This document shows positions 41,282 through 50,000 of a DNA stretch of 52,350 nt, one piece after another. Positions within the stretch are counted from its first letter, which is position 1. Every line of letters begins with the position of its first letter. Where the stretch lies: contig JAHHTY010000006.1 in the NCBI GenBank assembly GCA_020024325.1, positions 1-52,350 on the forward strand, written 5' to 3'. The stretch comes from Negativibacillus sp. (GTDB lineage Bacteria; Bacillota; Clostridia; Oscillospirales; Ruminococcaceae). The notes below the pieces were generated by a model. That model had not been told where the DNA came from and ran no database searches. It saw only the letters and a list, made by a program, of their open reading frames with translations. The position numbers were made by a program, and so were the translations under genes.

Positions 41282-41425
41282 TTATTTTGCGTGCTCACAT
41301 TTCTGGTTAGCAACTGTGCAAGAAGTTTTGCAAGCAGACTGGCAGGAAGCCTGGCATTCGCCGCAGCCACCTTTTGCAGCAGTTTCTTTCAGGTTTGCCT
41401 TATTTAAAGTTTTTACGTGTTTCAT
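41282..41425 (-). CDS. scfA: SCIFF ribosomal peptide precursor
   Basis: 47 residues, beginning M-K-H-V-K-T-L-N. Six cysteines in the last 27 residues (Cys21, 24, 28, 32, 36, 43) define the six-cysteines-in-forty-five family. The Lys-rich leader (1-18) is followed by the G-G-C-G-E-C start of the core, and Thr34 and Thr37 are candidate cross-link partners. It is processed by the radical SAM enzyme encoded downstream. The family is nearly universal in Clostridia, with unknown final role. ATG 41425 follows AAAGGA by nine bases. Confidence 0.95.
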   Translation of the reverse strand: MKHVKTLNKANLKETAAKGGCGECQASCQSACKTSCTVANQKCEHAK

Positions 41426-41471
41426 GTAACAACAGTCCTTTCAAATTTTATAACACGATGGTTCCTGACAC

Positions 41472-41500
41472 ATTATAACATATCTTCTTTTCTGTTGCAA
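41472..41500 (-). promoter_or_regulatory. Promoter of scfA
   Basis: Minus strand TTGCAA (41495-41500), 17 bases, TATAAT (41472-41477). No terminator lies between phoR and this site, so some readthrough from the phosphate operon is possible. Confidence 0.75.
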
Positions 41501-41552
41501 GTCCCATTCTTCTGTTCCATTTCAATTTAATTTTAAAAGGCAAAAAAGATTT

Positions 41553-43256
41553 TTATGCGTTTGTAGTTTCTGCGTTTTTGGTATTTTCACTCCAAGTTAA
41601 AGAAAATGTACTGCCTTTTCCTACAACGCTTTCTAAACCGATTTTGACACCCAAATAAGCTGCACCATGTTTTACAATAGAAAGCCCCAGTCCCGTGCCG
41701 CCAATTTGCTTTGAATGGCTTTTATCTACACGATAAAAACGTTCAAACACACGGCGTTGGTCTGCTGCCGGAATACCGATTCCGCTGTCTTTTACACGCA
41801 AGACAATCTCTTCTTTTTCCTGTTCAATAAAAATGTCCACAGTACCATCGGGACGATTATATTTAATTGCGTTATCACACAGATTATAGATAACCTCATC
41901 TGCGATTTGACGCACTGTTTTCACAACTGTCGGTTGTCCTGTTATATGAAGGGTAATTCGGTTGTGTTCTGCCCGCTCTTTTAAACGTTCAGCAATTTCC
42001 TGTGAAAGCTGATACAGATCCACATCTTCTTTTTCATACGGAAGCATATCCTCGTCCAATTGGGAAATTTTAATGATGTCACCCACAAGATCAATCAGGC
42101 GCTGTGACTCGGAAAAAATCTTTCCTGCAAATTGCGGGACATCTTCCGGACGGACAAAACCATCTTTCATAATTTCCGCAAAGCCGGAGATGGAAGTAAG
42201 CGGTGTTTTTAATTCGTGAGAAACATTAGCGGTAAACTCACGGCGCAGCACCTCATTTTGATACTGCTCGGTAATATCAATAAACAGAAGGACTGAGCCT
42301 TCCAGTCTATCCTCTCTCATAACAGGATTTGCTGTCATCTGACAATATCCGCCATTGATTTCCAAAATGGCTTCCTGATGCTTGCCTTCCAATACGCCGT
42401 CAATTACCTTGCGAAATACATCGCTGTGATTGAGCATCAAAACATTCTCTTTGCTGTTTGCGACAAAGATTTGCAGCTCCGGTGAAATTCCCATCAGGTT
42501 TAAAGCACTGGTGTTTATAGAGAGAATATCTCCACGATAATCGGTTAAAAGCAGACCTTCTTTCATGTTATCGGTAATCATCTGAAATTCTTCCTGCTTT
42601 TGTTTTGCTTGCTCCAACTGGTTTCGGATTGTTTTTTGCTGCCAGCTTATTTTGGTGAGCAGTGGTGCCAATTCATCATATGCTTCATTTTTTTCCGGGT
42701 TTTCTAAATCCAGACGGTTTAATGGCTCCACAATGCGATGAGATATTCTGGAAGCAAGCAGCCCTGTCAGCATCAACACCGAAAACAAAATCCATAAAAA
42801 GGGTTGTATCATTCCTGTCAGTACTGCCGCTACGGTATATTGTGTACTGGAAACACGCAGTATATCGCCGTTAGCAAGCTTCATTGCATAGTAGACGGTT
42901 TGTTTTTGAAAGGTATCCGATTTACGCACCGCTGTTGCATATCCGTTTTCCATTGCTTGTCGAATTTCTTCTCGCTGTGCGTGGTTATCCAGCTTATCTA
43001 AATCAAAATAGTTATCGAAAACAACTGTTCCATCGGGTTGAATCAATGTCACGCGTTCCGAATTTTCGGAAAGATTTTGCAGCACATCCTGTCCGTATGT
43101 TTCCAGTGATACGGCAAGATATTCTGCTTCATTTTTCAGTTCTTTGGTCAGTTGAAAGTCGAAATAATGATACAGCCAAGCAAATACTGTCACCATACCT
43201 ATCAAGCACACTAGCAGAGATATGCCTAATACTGCTCGAAAAATTCGTTTTGTCAT
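41553..43256 (-). CDS. phoR: Sensor histidine kinase PhoR
   Basis: 567 residues. Senses phosphate limitation together with PstSCAB/PhoU and phosphorylates PhoP. Two membrane helices (about 8-28 and 150-172) flank an extracellular domain. They are followed by a PAS domain (about 225-330), the phospho-His motif F-T-A-N-V-S-H-E-L-K-T-P-L near 340, and a HATPase domain with N-L-C-D-N-A-I-K-Y, D-S-G-I-G-I and G-T-G-L-G-L. ATG 43256 overlaps the phoP stop by four bases. It is the last gene of the pst-pho operon. Confidence 0.92.
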   Translation of the reverse strand: MTKRIFRAVLGISLLVCLIGMVTVFAWLYHYFDFQLTKELKNEAEYLAVSLETYGQDVLQNLSENSERVTLIQPDGTVVFDNYFDLDKLDNHAQREEIRQAMENGYATAVRKSDTFQKQTVYYAMKLANGDILRVSSTQYTVAAVLTGMIQPFLWILFSVLMLTGLLASRISHRIVEPLNRLDLENPEKNEAYDELAPLLTKISWQQKTIRNQLEQAKQKQEEFQMITDNMKEGLLLTDYRGDILSINTSALNLMGISPELQIFVANSKENVLMLNHSDVFRKVIDGVLEGKHQEAILEINGGYCQMTANPVMREDRLEGSVLLFIDITEQYQNEVLRREFTANVSHELKTPLTSISGFAEIMKDGFVRPEDVPQFAGKIFSESQRLIDLVGDIIKISQLDEDMLPYEKEDVDLYQLSQEIAERLKERAEHNRITLHITGQPTVVKTVRQIADEVIYNLCDNAIKYNRPDGTVDIFIEQEKEEIVLRVKDSGIGIPAADQRRVFERFYRVDKSHSKQIGGTGLGLSIVKHGAAYLGVKIGLESVVGKGSTFSLTWSENTKNAETTNA

Positions 43257-43933
43257 GATTTTTCTCCGCTTATTTTATATCCAATTCCGCGTACCGTTTC
43301 AATATAATTGCCGGCAGAACCCAGCTTTTGTCTTAGTGTGCGGATATGGACATCAACTGTACGGCTTTCTCCGTCAAAACCATATCCCCATATCTCGTCC
43401 AATAACTGTGCCCTTGTAAACACAATGCCTTGACGGGAAATCAGCAAACTTAAAAGCTCAAATTCTTTCAGTGTTAAAACAACATCTTTTCCTGCTACAC
43501 GCACAATGTGGCGCACAGGATTAACATATAGATTGCCAACGCTGTATTCTTCCTGACGCTCGTTATCTGCCCCGCTGCGCCGTAAAAGAGCACGAATTCG
43601 GGAGAGCAGTTCCATCATGCGGAACGGCTTTGGAATGTAGTCGTCTGCACCGGTATCCAATCCACGCACAATATCATATTCGCTTCCCTTTGCTGTCAGC
43701 ATAATAACCGGCAGGCGCTTTGTTGCCGGTACTGAACGCAGTTTTTGCAAAATGGAAAAGCCGTCCTCCTCCGGCAGCATAATATCCAGCAATACCAGAG
43801 AGGGCGTCTTTTCATCCATAGCGTTCCAAAACTCTCCCGGAGTTCCAAAACCCTTTGCCTGCATATTTTGTCCGTTAAGCGTATAGATAATCAGCTCACG
43901 GATATTTTCATCGTCTTCCAGTACATAAATCAT
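43253..43933 (-). CDS. phoP: Phosphate response regulator PhoP
   Basis: 226 residues, OmpR/PhoB family. The receiver domain has the acidic pair E-D-D near residues 6-8 and the phospho-Asp in L-L-D-I-M-L-P near 50. The winged-helix DNA-binding domain ends R-T-V-D-V-H-I-R-T-L-R-Q-K-L-G, then V-R-G-I-G-Y. ATG 43933 follows AGAGGTGAT; an in-frame TTG two codons upstream is less well placed. It should bind the Pho box before pstS. Confidence 0.92.
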   Translation of the reverse strand: MIYVLEDDENIRELIIYTLNGQNMQAKGFGTPGEFWNAMDEKTPSLVLLDIMLPEEDGFSILQKLRSVPATKRLPVIMLTAKGSEYDIVRGLDTGADDYIPKPFRMMELLSRIRALLRRSGADNERQEEYSVGNLYVNPVRHIVRVAGKDVVLTLKEFELLSLLISRQGIVFTRAQLLDEIWGYGFDGESRTVDVHIRTLRQKLGSAGNYIETVRGIGYKISGEKS

Positions 43934-43958
43934 TATCAATCACCTCTATATTATTGTA

Positions 43959-44621
43959 TCACAAATCCTGGTGATGTTCACTACTTTTATGCACTCCTGT
44001 AATGGAATATTCTACCCATTCTGCAAGGTTTACTGCGTGATCTCCAATTCGTTCAAAGTATTTTGCAATCATTAAGAGGTCAAGAATAGCATCGGGTCTT
44101 TCTACCTCACCCTTTAAGGATTGCAGCAATTCTCCTTTTACCTGTGTGAACAGTGCGTCAACAATATCATCGTCAGAAACCACTTTCTGTGCAAGGTCAA
44201 TATCAGCACGAACAAAGGCATCAATGCTTTCTGTTACCATGCTCACTGCGGCTCTTGCCATCTTGGTGATATGAACTTTACCCTCTGCTACAGTATCAGT
44301 AACACACTTTGTCAGCTCTGCTACATCGGCTGCCTGATCTCCAATTCGTTCCATATCGGAAATCATTCTCAATGCTGCCGAAATAACTCGCAGATCTCTT
44401 GCAACCGGCTGCTGCTGAAGAAGCATTCTCAAACATCTGGTTTCAATATCATGTTCCATTTGGTCAATCTCGTGTTCCAAAGAGAAAACCTGTTCCAACG
44501 GTACCTTGCAATCCCCTTCCAGAGATTTTGCTGCTATGGAAATTGCTTCCTCACACAGACTTCCCATCCGAATCAGTTCAATGTTCAGCTGACGCAGCTG
44601 CTCGTCAAATTGAGTTCTCAT
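43959..44621 (-). CDS. phoU: Phosphate signalling protein PhoU
   Basis: 220 residues, all-helical, two repeats of the PhoU motif. The repeated E-R-I-G-D-x-A pattern (M-E-R-I-G-D-Q-A near 83 and F-E-R-I-G-D-H-A near 185) contributes metal ligands. It keeps PhoR inactive when phosphate is plentiful. ATG 44621 (MRTQFDEQLRQL) matches family starts and lies four bases after the pstB stop; a longer in-frame start inside pstB is unlikely. Confidence 0.94.
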   Translation of the reverse strand: MRTQFDEQLRQLNIELIRMGSLCEEAISIAAKSLEGDCKVPLEQVFSLEHEIDQMEHDIETRCLRMLLQQQPVARDLRVISAALRMISDMERIGDQAADVAELTKCVTDTVAEGKVHITKMARAAVSMVTESIDAFVRADIDLAQKVVSDDDIVDALFTQVKGELLQSLKGEVERPDAILDLLMIAKYFERIGDHAVNLAEWVEYSITGVHKSSEHHQDL

Positions 44622-44625
44622 CCTA

Positions 44626-45381
44626 TTAACCAAACCTTCCTGTAATATAATCCTCGGTACGTTTATCTTTTGGCATCGAGAAAATCTGTTCTGTTTCTCC
44701 GTATTCAATCATCTTACCCAAAAGGAAAAAGGCTGTTCTATCCGAGATTCTGGCTGCCTGCTGCATATTGTGTGTTACCATGATGATGGTGTATTCTTTT
44801 TTCAGCTCTACTGCCAGTTCTTCAATTTTAGAGGTTGAAATTGGGTCCAAAGCACTGGTTGGCTCATCCATCAGCAGTACTTTTGGTTCTACTGCCAAAG
44901 CTCGTGCAATGCACAAACGCTGCTGCTGTCCACCGGATAAACCTAAAGCACTTTTATTTAAGCGATCTTTTACCTCGTCCCAGATGGCAGCTCCACGCAA
45001 GGAACGCTCGACAATTTCATCAAGCTGTACCTTGGAACGGATTCCCTGCAATTTAGGTCCATAGGCAATGTTGTCATATACTGACATTGGAAATGGGTTT
45101 GGCTTCTGGAACACCATTCCTACTTCTTTTCTTAACCATGTTGTATCCACCTGAGGTGAATAGATATCCTGATCTCCGTAGAAAATCTTTCCTTCGATGC
45201 GAACTCCCTCTACCAAGTCATTCATTCGATTCAAAGTTTTTAAAAATGTGGATTTTCCACAGCCTGACGGTCCGATGAGTGCAGTGATTTGATTTTCAGG
45301 CAGCTCCATATTCACATCATACAGTGCCTGATTATTGCTGTACCAAAGATTAAGTCCCTGTGCTGACATAATGGTTGACAT
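44626..45381 (-). CDS. pstB: Phosphate ABC transporter ATP-binding protein PstB
   Basis: 251 residues. Walker A G-P-S-G-C-G-K-S, signature L-S-G-G-Q-Q-Q-R, Walker B L-L-M-D-E-P-T. The T-L-N-R-M-N-D-L segment after Walker A is PstB-specific. It couples ATP hydrolysis to phosphate import by PstAC. The start ATG 45381 has only a weak AAAGG site 17 bases away; another in-frame ATG four codons later is possible. Confidence 0.95.
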   Translation of the reverse strand: MSTIMSAQGLNLWYSNNQALYDVNMELPENQITALIGPSGCGKSTFLKTLNRMNDLVEGVRIEGKIFYGDQDIYSPQVDTTWLRKEVGMVFQKPNPFPMSVYDNIAYGPKLQGIRSKVQLDEIVERSLRGAAIWDEVKDRLNKSALGLSGGQQQRLCIARALAVEPKVLLMDEPTSALDPISTSKIEELAVELKKEYTIIMVTHNMQQAARISDRTAFFLLGKMIEYGETEQIFSMPKDKRTEDYITGRFG

Positions 45382-45435
45382 CTTTTATAACCATGCCTTT
45401 CTTCTGCCAAAAACATAGCAGTATCAAATATATTT

Positions 45436-46290
45436 TTAATCTTTTGCCTTCTTGAGTTTTTTGCCGGCAATGTTTGCTGCCAAATTGATGAAAAAGGTCA
45501 GCAGCAACAAGATGGTTGCAATCGCAAAAGCAACCGCTGTTTCTCCTCGTTCATTTGCATAAACGTACAATGCCACAGTCAAAGTTGCCGATGAAGACTG
45601 AAGTGACTGCACAAAACCATTGAGCACCAGTCCAAAACCTGCTGTAAACAGCAGTGCTGCTGATTCACCAACAATTCGTCCAACCGAAAGGATGCATCCG
45701 GTAATAATTCCATCCACTGCATTTGGCAAAACAACGGTACGGATCATATGCCATTTTCCGGCTCCTAAGCCTAACGCACCTTCACGATAAGATTGCGGAA
45801 CCGTTTTTAGGCTTTCCTGTGTTGTTCTGACAATGGTTGGAAGAATCATTACAACCAGTGTTAAACCACCTGCAAGGATACCTTGTTTTAGACCCATCAT
45901 CTGGATAAACACCAACATTCCAACTAAACCAAAGATGATAGAAGGAATACCTGTTAAAATTTCAGTTGCAAATTCAATTGCCGCTACCAGTTTTTTATTT
46001 GTGGCATACTCAGTCAGGTAAATGGCTGCTCCCACTCCCAATGGTAGAACTACTACCATTGCAATCAGAATAATGTAAAGGGTATTTAAAATATTGGGGA
46101 GGATGCCAATGCTGTTATTAACATAACTGCTTTGTGTGCTTAAAAGCTTCCATGTAAGGCTTTCTGCACCTCGGTAAAAGATATATCCAATCAAAAATAC
46201 CAGTAATGCACAGGTGACTATGGTGCAAAGGTACATTAACACTTTTAGTGTTCTGTCATAAGCCTTTCGGCGGAATGAAAGTTCTTTCAT
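45436..46290 (-). CDS. pstA: Phosphate ABC transporter permease PstA
   Basis: 284 residues, six membrane segments. Typical permease loop E-G-A-L-G-L-G-A-G-K-W near 170. One of the two channel subunits. ATG 46290 is 11 bases after AGGAGG; an adjacent TTG (46293) is an alternative. It begins three bases after the pstC stop, indicating coupling. Confidence 0.93.
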   Translation of the reverse strand: MKELSFRRKAYDRTLKVLMYLCTIVTCALLVFLIGYIFYRGAESLTWKLLSTQSSYVNNSIGILPNILNTLYIILIAMVVVLPLGVGAAIYLTEYATNKKLVAAIEFATEILTGIPSIIFGLVGMLVFIQMMGLKQGILAGGLTLVVMILPTIVRTTQESLKTVPQSYREGALGLGAGKWHMIRTVVLPNAVDGIITGCILSVGRIVGESAALLFTAGFGLVLNGFVQSLQSSSATLTVALYVYANERGETAVAFAIATILLLLTFFINLAANIAGKKLKKAKD

Positions 46291-46293
46291 CAA

Positions 46294-47277
46294 TTAGTCA
46301 CCCTCCTTTTTATTTTTGATGAATACATTAAGAAAGACGTTAATCAACATAATGAACAAAAACAGTACCAAACCAATGGAGAACAATGCCTGTTTTTGCA
46401 GTGAGCCTGCGGACGCATATGACATTTCAGAAGCAATTGCAGTAGTTAAGAATCGTACTGAGGTGAAAAGTCCTGGCATATTTGGAACATTTCCCGAAAC
46501 CATGATGATTGCCATCGCTTCACCAATTGCCCTGCCTACACCTAAAACAACTGCTGTTGCGATACCGCTTCTTGCTGCCGGAATACTCACTTTAAAAATA
46601 GTTTCTATCTTGGTTGCACCCAAAGCCAGAGAAGCTTCTTCATACTCTTTCGGAACAGCATTCAGTGCTGTTTCCGATACATTGATTATAGAAGGAAGAA
46701 TCATAATTGCCAAAACAACGATAGCCGCAAGCAACGATGCACCCGAAGAAAGCTCAAAAATATTTCGGATTGCCGGTACCAGCACAATCATGCCGACAAG
46801 ACCATAGACAACCGAAGGAATTCCTGCCAGCAGTTCCACTGCTGTGTGGATAACTGCGGCAAGTTTTGGAGGTGCTGACTTTGACAGGAATACCGCTGTC
46901 ATCAGTCCAACAGGAACGCCGATAACCACCGCTCCTGCTGTGCCATAAATTGAAGTTAGGATAAAAGGCAGAATTCCATAAGCCGGATCTGCCTTGTTAG
47001 TTGGTGCCCATCTTTCTCCAAACAAAAAGTCCACCAGTCCAACCTCTTTTATAGCCGGTATTCCTGAAACAATCAAATAAATGCTAATCAGCAAAACAAA
47101 GGCTACTGCAACAATTCCGCACAAGAGGAAGATGGCGTGCATCGCCATCTCCAACGCTTCTCTTGCTTTTTTATGATTCATATTGTTTCGATTTTCTGGA
47201 ATTTCTTTCATTTCCTTATCGCCGCCTACATTTCTTCCTTTTGTATACGGAACATTCAGCGCTTTTTGATTCTGCAT
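46294..47277 (-). CDS. pstC: Phosphate ABC transporter permease PstC
   Basis: 327 residues with an extended, polar N terminus of about 45 residues before the first membrane helix. The permease loop is E-A-S-L-A-L-G-A-T-K near 210 and the conserved V-L-G-V-G-R-A-I-G-E segment follows. Second channel subunit. ATG 47277 follows AAGGAGTATG, 24 bases after pstS. Confidence 0.93.
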   Translation of the reverse strand: MQNQKALNVPYTKGRNVGGDKEMKEIPENRNNMNHKKAREALEMAMHAIFLLCGIVAVAFVLLISIYLIVSGIPAIKEVGLVDFLFGERWAPTNKADPAYGILPFILTSIYGTAGAVVIGVPVGLMTAVFLSKSAPPKLAAVIHTAVELLAGIPSVVYGLVGMIVLVPAIRNIFELSSGASLLAAIVVLAIMILPSIINVSETALNAVPKEYEEASLALGATKIETIFKVSIPAARSGIATAVVLGVGRAIGEAMAIIMVSGNVPNMPGLFTSVRFLTTAIASEMSYASAGSLQKQALFSIGLVLFLFIMLINVFLNVFIKNKKEGD

Positions 47278-47301
47278 AAAGCATACTCCTTAATCATTTG
47301 C

Positions 47302-48198
47302 TTATTTTGCGGTTGGAACTGCACCTGCGCTGCGAATCAGGTCGCTGGATTCGGTGGAAGTTGCAAAATCCATAAATGCCTGTGCTTCTTTGCTGAGTTC
47401 TTTATCTTCAGCAGTTACCATAACAAATGGTCTCTGAATTTTGTAGGTTCCGTTCAGAACGTTTTCTTCAGAGCACTCTACACCGCCAACTGTAACAGTC
47501 TTGATGCCTTCTTTTCCTTCAACTGCGGAAAGGGAAGCATATCCAATTGCATTAGGGTTGCTCTTTACTGCTTCGATTACAGCACCTGTGGAGGTCAATT
47601 CCTGAGTCAGTACACAAGAATCTTTTGTTTCTGTGATAGATTCAAATCCATCTCTTGTACCGGAACCTGCTTCACGACCGATGCAAGCTACTTTATCTGC
47701 ACTTCCGCCAACTGCGCTCCAGTCTGCTTCTCCTTTGAACAGCTGTGCAATCTGCTCTACGCTCAAATCGGATACTGGGTTTTCTGCATTTACGATTACT
47801 GCGATACCGTCCAAAGCAACTGTAGTTTCTTTTAAGCCGGAAGCTGTTTCTTCTTCTTTTAAAGCTCTGGAAGAAAGACCGATGTCAGCGGAACCTGTTT
47901 TTGCAGCTTCAATTCCTGTACCGGAACCTGTTGGGTCGTAAGTAACGGTAACGCCCTGATTATCTTTCATAAACTGTTCAGACAGAACTCCGATTACTTT
48001 TTCCATTGAGGTGGAACCGTTAGTGGAAACGCTTCCGGAAAGCTCTTCATTTTCTTTCTTTTCTTCTGTCTGGTTTGCGCTTTCCTCTGTGGTAGTTTTG
48101 TTTTCTTCTTGTGGAGCTGCCTTTTCACCACCGCAAGCTGCCATACTCATAACCATCATACCTGCAACTACTGCTGTTAATAATTTTTTGTAATTCAT
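47302..48198 (-). CDS. pstS: Phosphate-binding lipoprotein PstS
   Basis: 298 residues. The lipoprotein signal ends S-M-A-A-C-G (Cys22), then a Glu/Thr-rich linker (25-52) and the phosphate-binding fold. Ligand motifs are S-T-N-G-S-T-S near 57-63, G-S-G-T-G near 91-95, and R-E-A-G-S-G-T-R near 174-181. It captures phosphate outside the membrane for PstCAB. First gene of the operon behind a Pho box, with ATAAGGAG before ATG 48198. Confidence 0.95.
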   Translation of the reverse strand: MNYKKLLTAVVAGMMVMSMAACGGEKAAPQEENKTTTEESANQTEEKKENEELSGSVSTNGSTSMEKVIGVLSEQFMKDNQGVTVTYDPTGSGTGIEAAKTGSADIGLSSRALKEEETASGLKETTVALDGIAVIVNAENPVSDLSVEQIAQLFKGEADWSAVGGSADKVACIGREAGSGTRDGFESITETKDSCVLTQELTSTGAVIEAVKSNPNAIGYASLSAVEGKEGIKTVTVGGVECSEENVLNGTYKIQRPFVMVTAEDKELSKEAQAFMDFATSTESSDLIRSAGAVPTAK

Positions 48199-48261
48199 TT
48201 TAAAATCTCCTTATTCCTTGTTCAAATTGTTTTCATATCTTTTATCCCCTCGGATGCTTTT

Positions 48262-48316
48262 AGTATAAAATTTATGCGTAAAATCTAAAATCCTTTTTTT
48301 GTTAAAGGTATGTAAA
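48262..48316 (-). promoter_or_regulatory. pstS promoter with Pho box
   Basis: Minus strand TTTACA-TACCT-TTAACA (48300-48316) is a pair of PhoP half-sites with the 11-base period known from Bacillus. Ten bases downstream is a weak -35 (TTTTAG, 48285-48290), then 17 bases and TATACT (48262-48267). A poor -35 beside an activator site is as expected for a phosphate-starvation promoter. Confidence 0.75.
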
Positions 48317-48649
48317 ATAAACAATGATTTTTATACAAAAGCAAGGGAATGATTTTACAAAGCTGTCTTATTCTTTTTCTGAAACATCCTGTTTTTCCCA
48401 TATTTCCTAGGTTTTTTATGATATTCAATAAAATCTGTAAAGTTATTTAGGTTAAACCTTTTATACCATACTTTTATATTTCTGTTCTAAAAGCAAATTA
48501 CAGAATTATTTTTTAACCTTTCCGTTTTTTCAGGCAAACAGCGTAAGGCTTCATTCCTTGTCATTTGAGAAATTTCAATTCTAAAGTATTTTTTAATATT
48601 TTAAACAAATCATACAAAAAAATACCCTCTTGTTTTCACTTTTCATTTA
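48317..48649. other. AT-rich intergenic stretch between pstS and the PatB/MalY-type gene
   Basis: No gene is supported. The palindrome AGGTTAAACCT (48449-48459) is the only repeat noted. Confidence 0.4.
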
Positions 48650-48678
48650 TTGACTTTCAAAAAATTTAAGTATATACT
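48650..48678 (+). promoter_or_regulatory. Promoter of the PatB/MalY-type gene
   Basis: TTGACT (48650-48655), 17 bases, TATACT (48673-48678). Confidence 0.75.
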
Positions 48679-48736
48679 TCTTATGTTCAGTTGTTGTTAA
48701 TTCTGCGGTATTTTTGCCAAATAGGAGGACATTAAA

Positions 48737-49891
48737 ATGTACAACTTCGACAATCAATATAACAGAAAAAATACCGAATGCATAAAATGGGACTCAATTT
48801 CTAATCAGGACCTTCTTCCGATGTGGGTTGCCGACATGGATTTTGAGGCACCTGCCCCAATTTATAATGCATTCGTTAACCGTGCAAACCATCATGTCTA
48901 TGCTTACAGCCAGCTCAGTGACAAATATTATCAGGCTGTCATCAACTGGATGCAGCGCCGACACAATTTCCATATAGAAAAAGATTGGATTGTCCTCACT
49001 CCCGGTGTTGTCATTGCACTGACATTAGGCGTTCAGGCGGTTACTGAACCCGGGGAAGAAGTCATGCTGTTGTCCCCTGTTTACGGTCCTTTCCGTGACG
49101 CTATCACTTGTTCTGACAGAAAACCGCTTGAAATCCCACTTCTTAATAACGATGGTTACTATACCATTGATTTTGAGGCTATGGAAAAGCAAATTACATC
49201 AAAAACCAAAGCTTTCATGCTGTGCAGCCCACACAACCCTGTTGGACGCGTTTGGGCAAAAGAAGAATTGGAGCAAATTGTTGCTTTCTGTCAAAAACAC
49301 AACCTTTATCTAATTGCAGATGAAATTCACAATGACCTTGTTTTTAAAGAGCATATCGTTATCAATAATATTTCCGGAGATTTAGCAGAACGCACCATTC
49401 TCTGCACTGCCCCCAGCAAAACCTTTAATCTTGCCGGTCTTCAGGCTTCCAACATTATCATCAAAAATGAGGGCTTGAGAAATAAATTCAAAACTTTGCT
49501 GAAAAAACTTCATCTTGGTGACCCGAATGCTTTTATTGATTCGGTTGTCACCGCAGCCTATACCGAGTGTGACCAGTGGGTAGATGAACTGAACATTTAC
49601 ATCAAAGAAAATATGAATTATTTTTGTAAAGAGATAAATGCCATAACTCCTTTAAAGATGTGGAACCCGGAGGGAACCTATCTTGCATGGGTAGATTGCC
49701 GTGAAATGAACATGACTGATAATGAGCTTGATACATTTTTTAAAGAAAGATGTCGGCTTGTCCTAAACGGCGGTCATCTCTTTGGTTCTGAAGGAAGCGG
49801 CTTTGTTCGTGTTAATCTTGCTTGTCCAAGAGCTTATGTAGAAGAAGCCGTAAAGCGTATCAAAGAAGGCATGGCATCGCTAAACAAATAA
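48737..49891 (+). CDS. patB: PatB/MalY-family pyridoxal phosphate-dependent C-S lyase
   Basis: 384 residues. Resembles PatB/MalY cystathionine beta-lyases, which cleave C-S bonds of cystathionine or cysteine. The N-terminal L-L-P-M-W-V-A-D-M-D-F is diagnostic; S-P-V-Y-G-P-F and C-S-P-H-N-P-V-G-R-V-W follow, then I-A-D-E-I-H-N-D-L and the cofactor lysine in A-P-S-K-T-F-N-L-A-G. It probably supplies homocysteine for methionine or degrades cysteine; aminotransferase activity is also known in the family. Monocistronic, with AGGAGG before ATG 48737. Confidence 0.85.
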   Translation: MYNFDNQYNRKNTECIKWDSISNQDLLPMWVADMDFEAPAPIYNAFVNRANHHVYAYSQLSDKYYQAVINWMQRRHNFHIEKDWIVLTPGVVIALTLGVQAVTEPGEEVMLLSPVYGPFRDAITCSDRKPLEIPLLNNDGYYTIDFEAMEKQITSKTKAFMLCSPHNPVGRVWAKEELEQIVAFCQKHNLYLIADEIHNDLVFKEHIVINNISGDLAERTILCTAPSKTFNLAGLQASNIIIKNEGLRNKFKTLLKKLHLGDPNAFIDSVVTAAYTECDQWVDELNIYIKENMNYFCKEINAITPLKMWNPEGTYLAWVDCREMNMTDNELDTFFKERCRLVLNGGHLFGSEGSGFVRVNLACPRAYVEEAVKRIKEGMASLNK

Positions 49892-49901
49892 ACTTATATT
49901 A

Positions 49902-49936
49902 AAAACCCCTTGCTTAAAAAGCAAGGGGTTTTATTT
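49902..49936. terminator. Terminator after the PatB/MalY-type gene
   Basis: AAAACCCCTTGCTT pairs with AAGCAAGGGGTTTT around a three-base loop, with TATTTT after it. It is placed between convergent genes. Confidence 0.9.
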
Positions 49937-49960
49937 TGGGAGGAGGGATTCTTTTTAAGT

Positions 49961-49985
49961 ACCCGCTGCAGGCGGGTGCCTTTTT
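49961..49985 (+). terminator. Second hairpin between convergent genes
   Basis: ACCCGC / GCGGGT stem followed by GCC and TTTTT. Weaker than the preceding terminator. Confidence 0.5.
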
Positions 49986-50000
49986 GCAGCGGTTTAATTT

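Noticed and set aside
47137..47835. 232-codon plus-strand frame opposite pstS/pstC
   Set aside because: Crosses the ends of two well-defined genes on the other strand and has no ribosome site.
48449..48459. AGGTTAAACCT palindrome as an operator
   Set aside because: It lies far from either start site and an 11-base palindrome can occur by chance in AT-rich DNA.
48679..48736. Riboswitch or T-box in the PatB/MalY-type leader
   Set aside because: The leader is only about 55 bases and shows no conserved stem, terminator or T-box motif.
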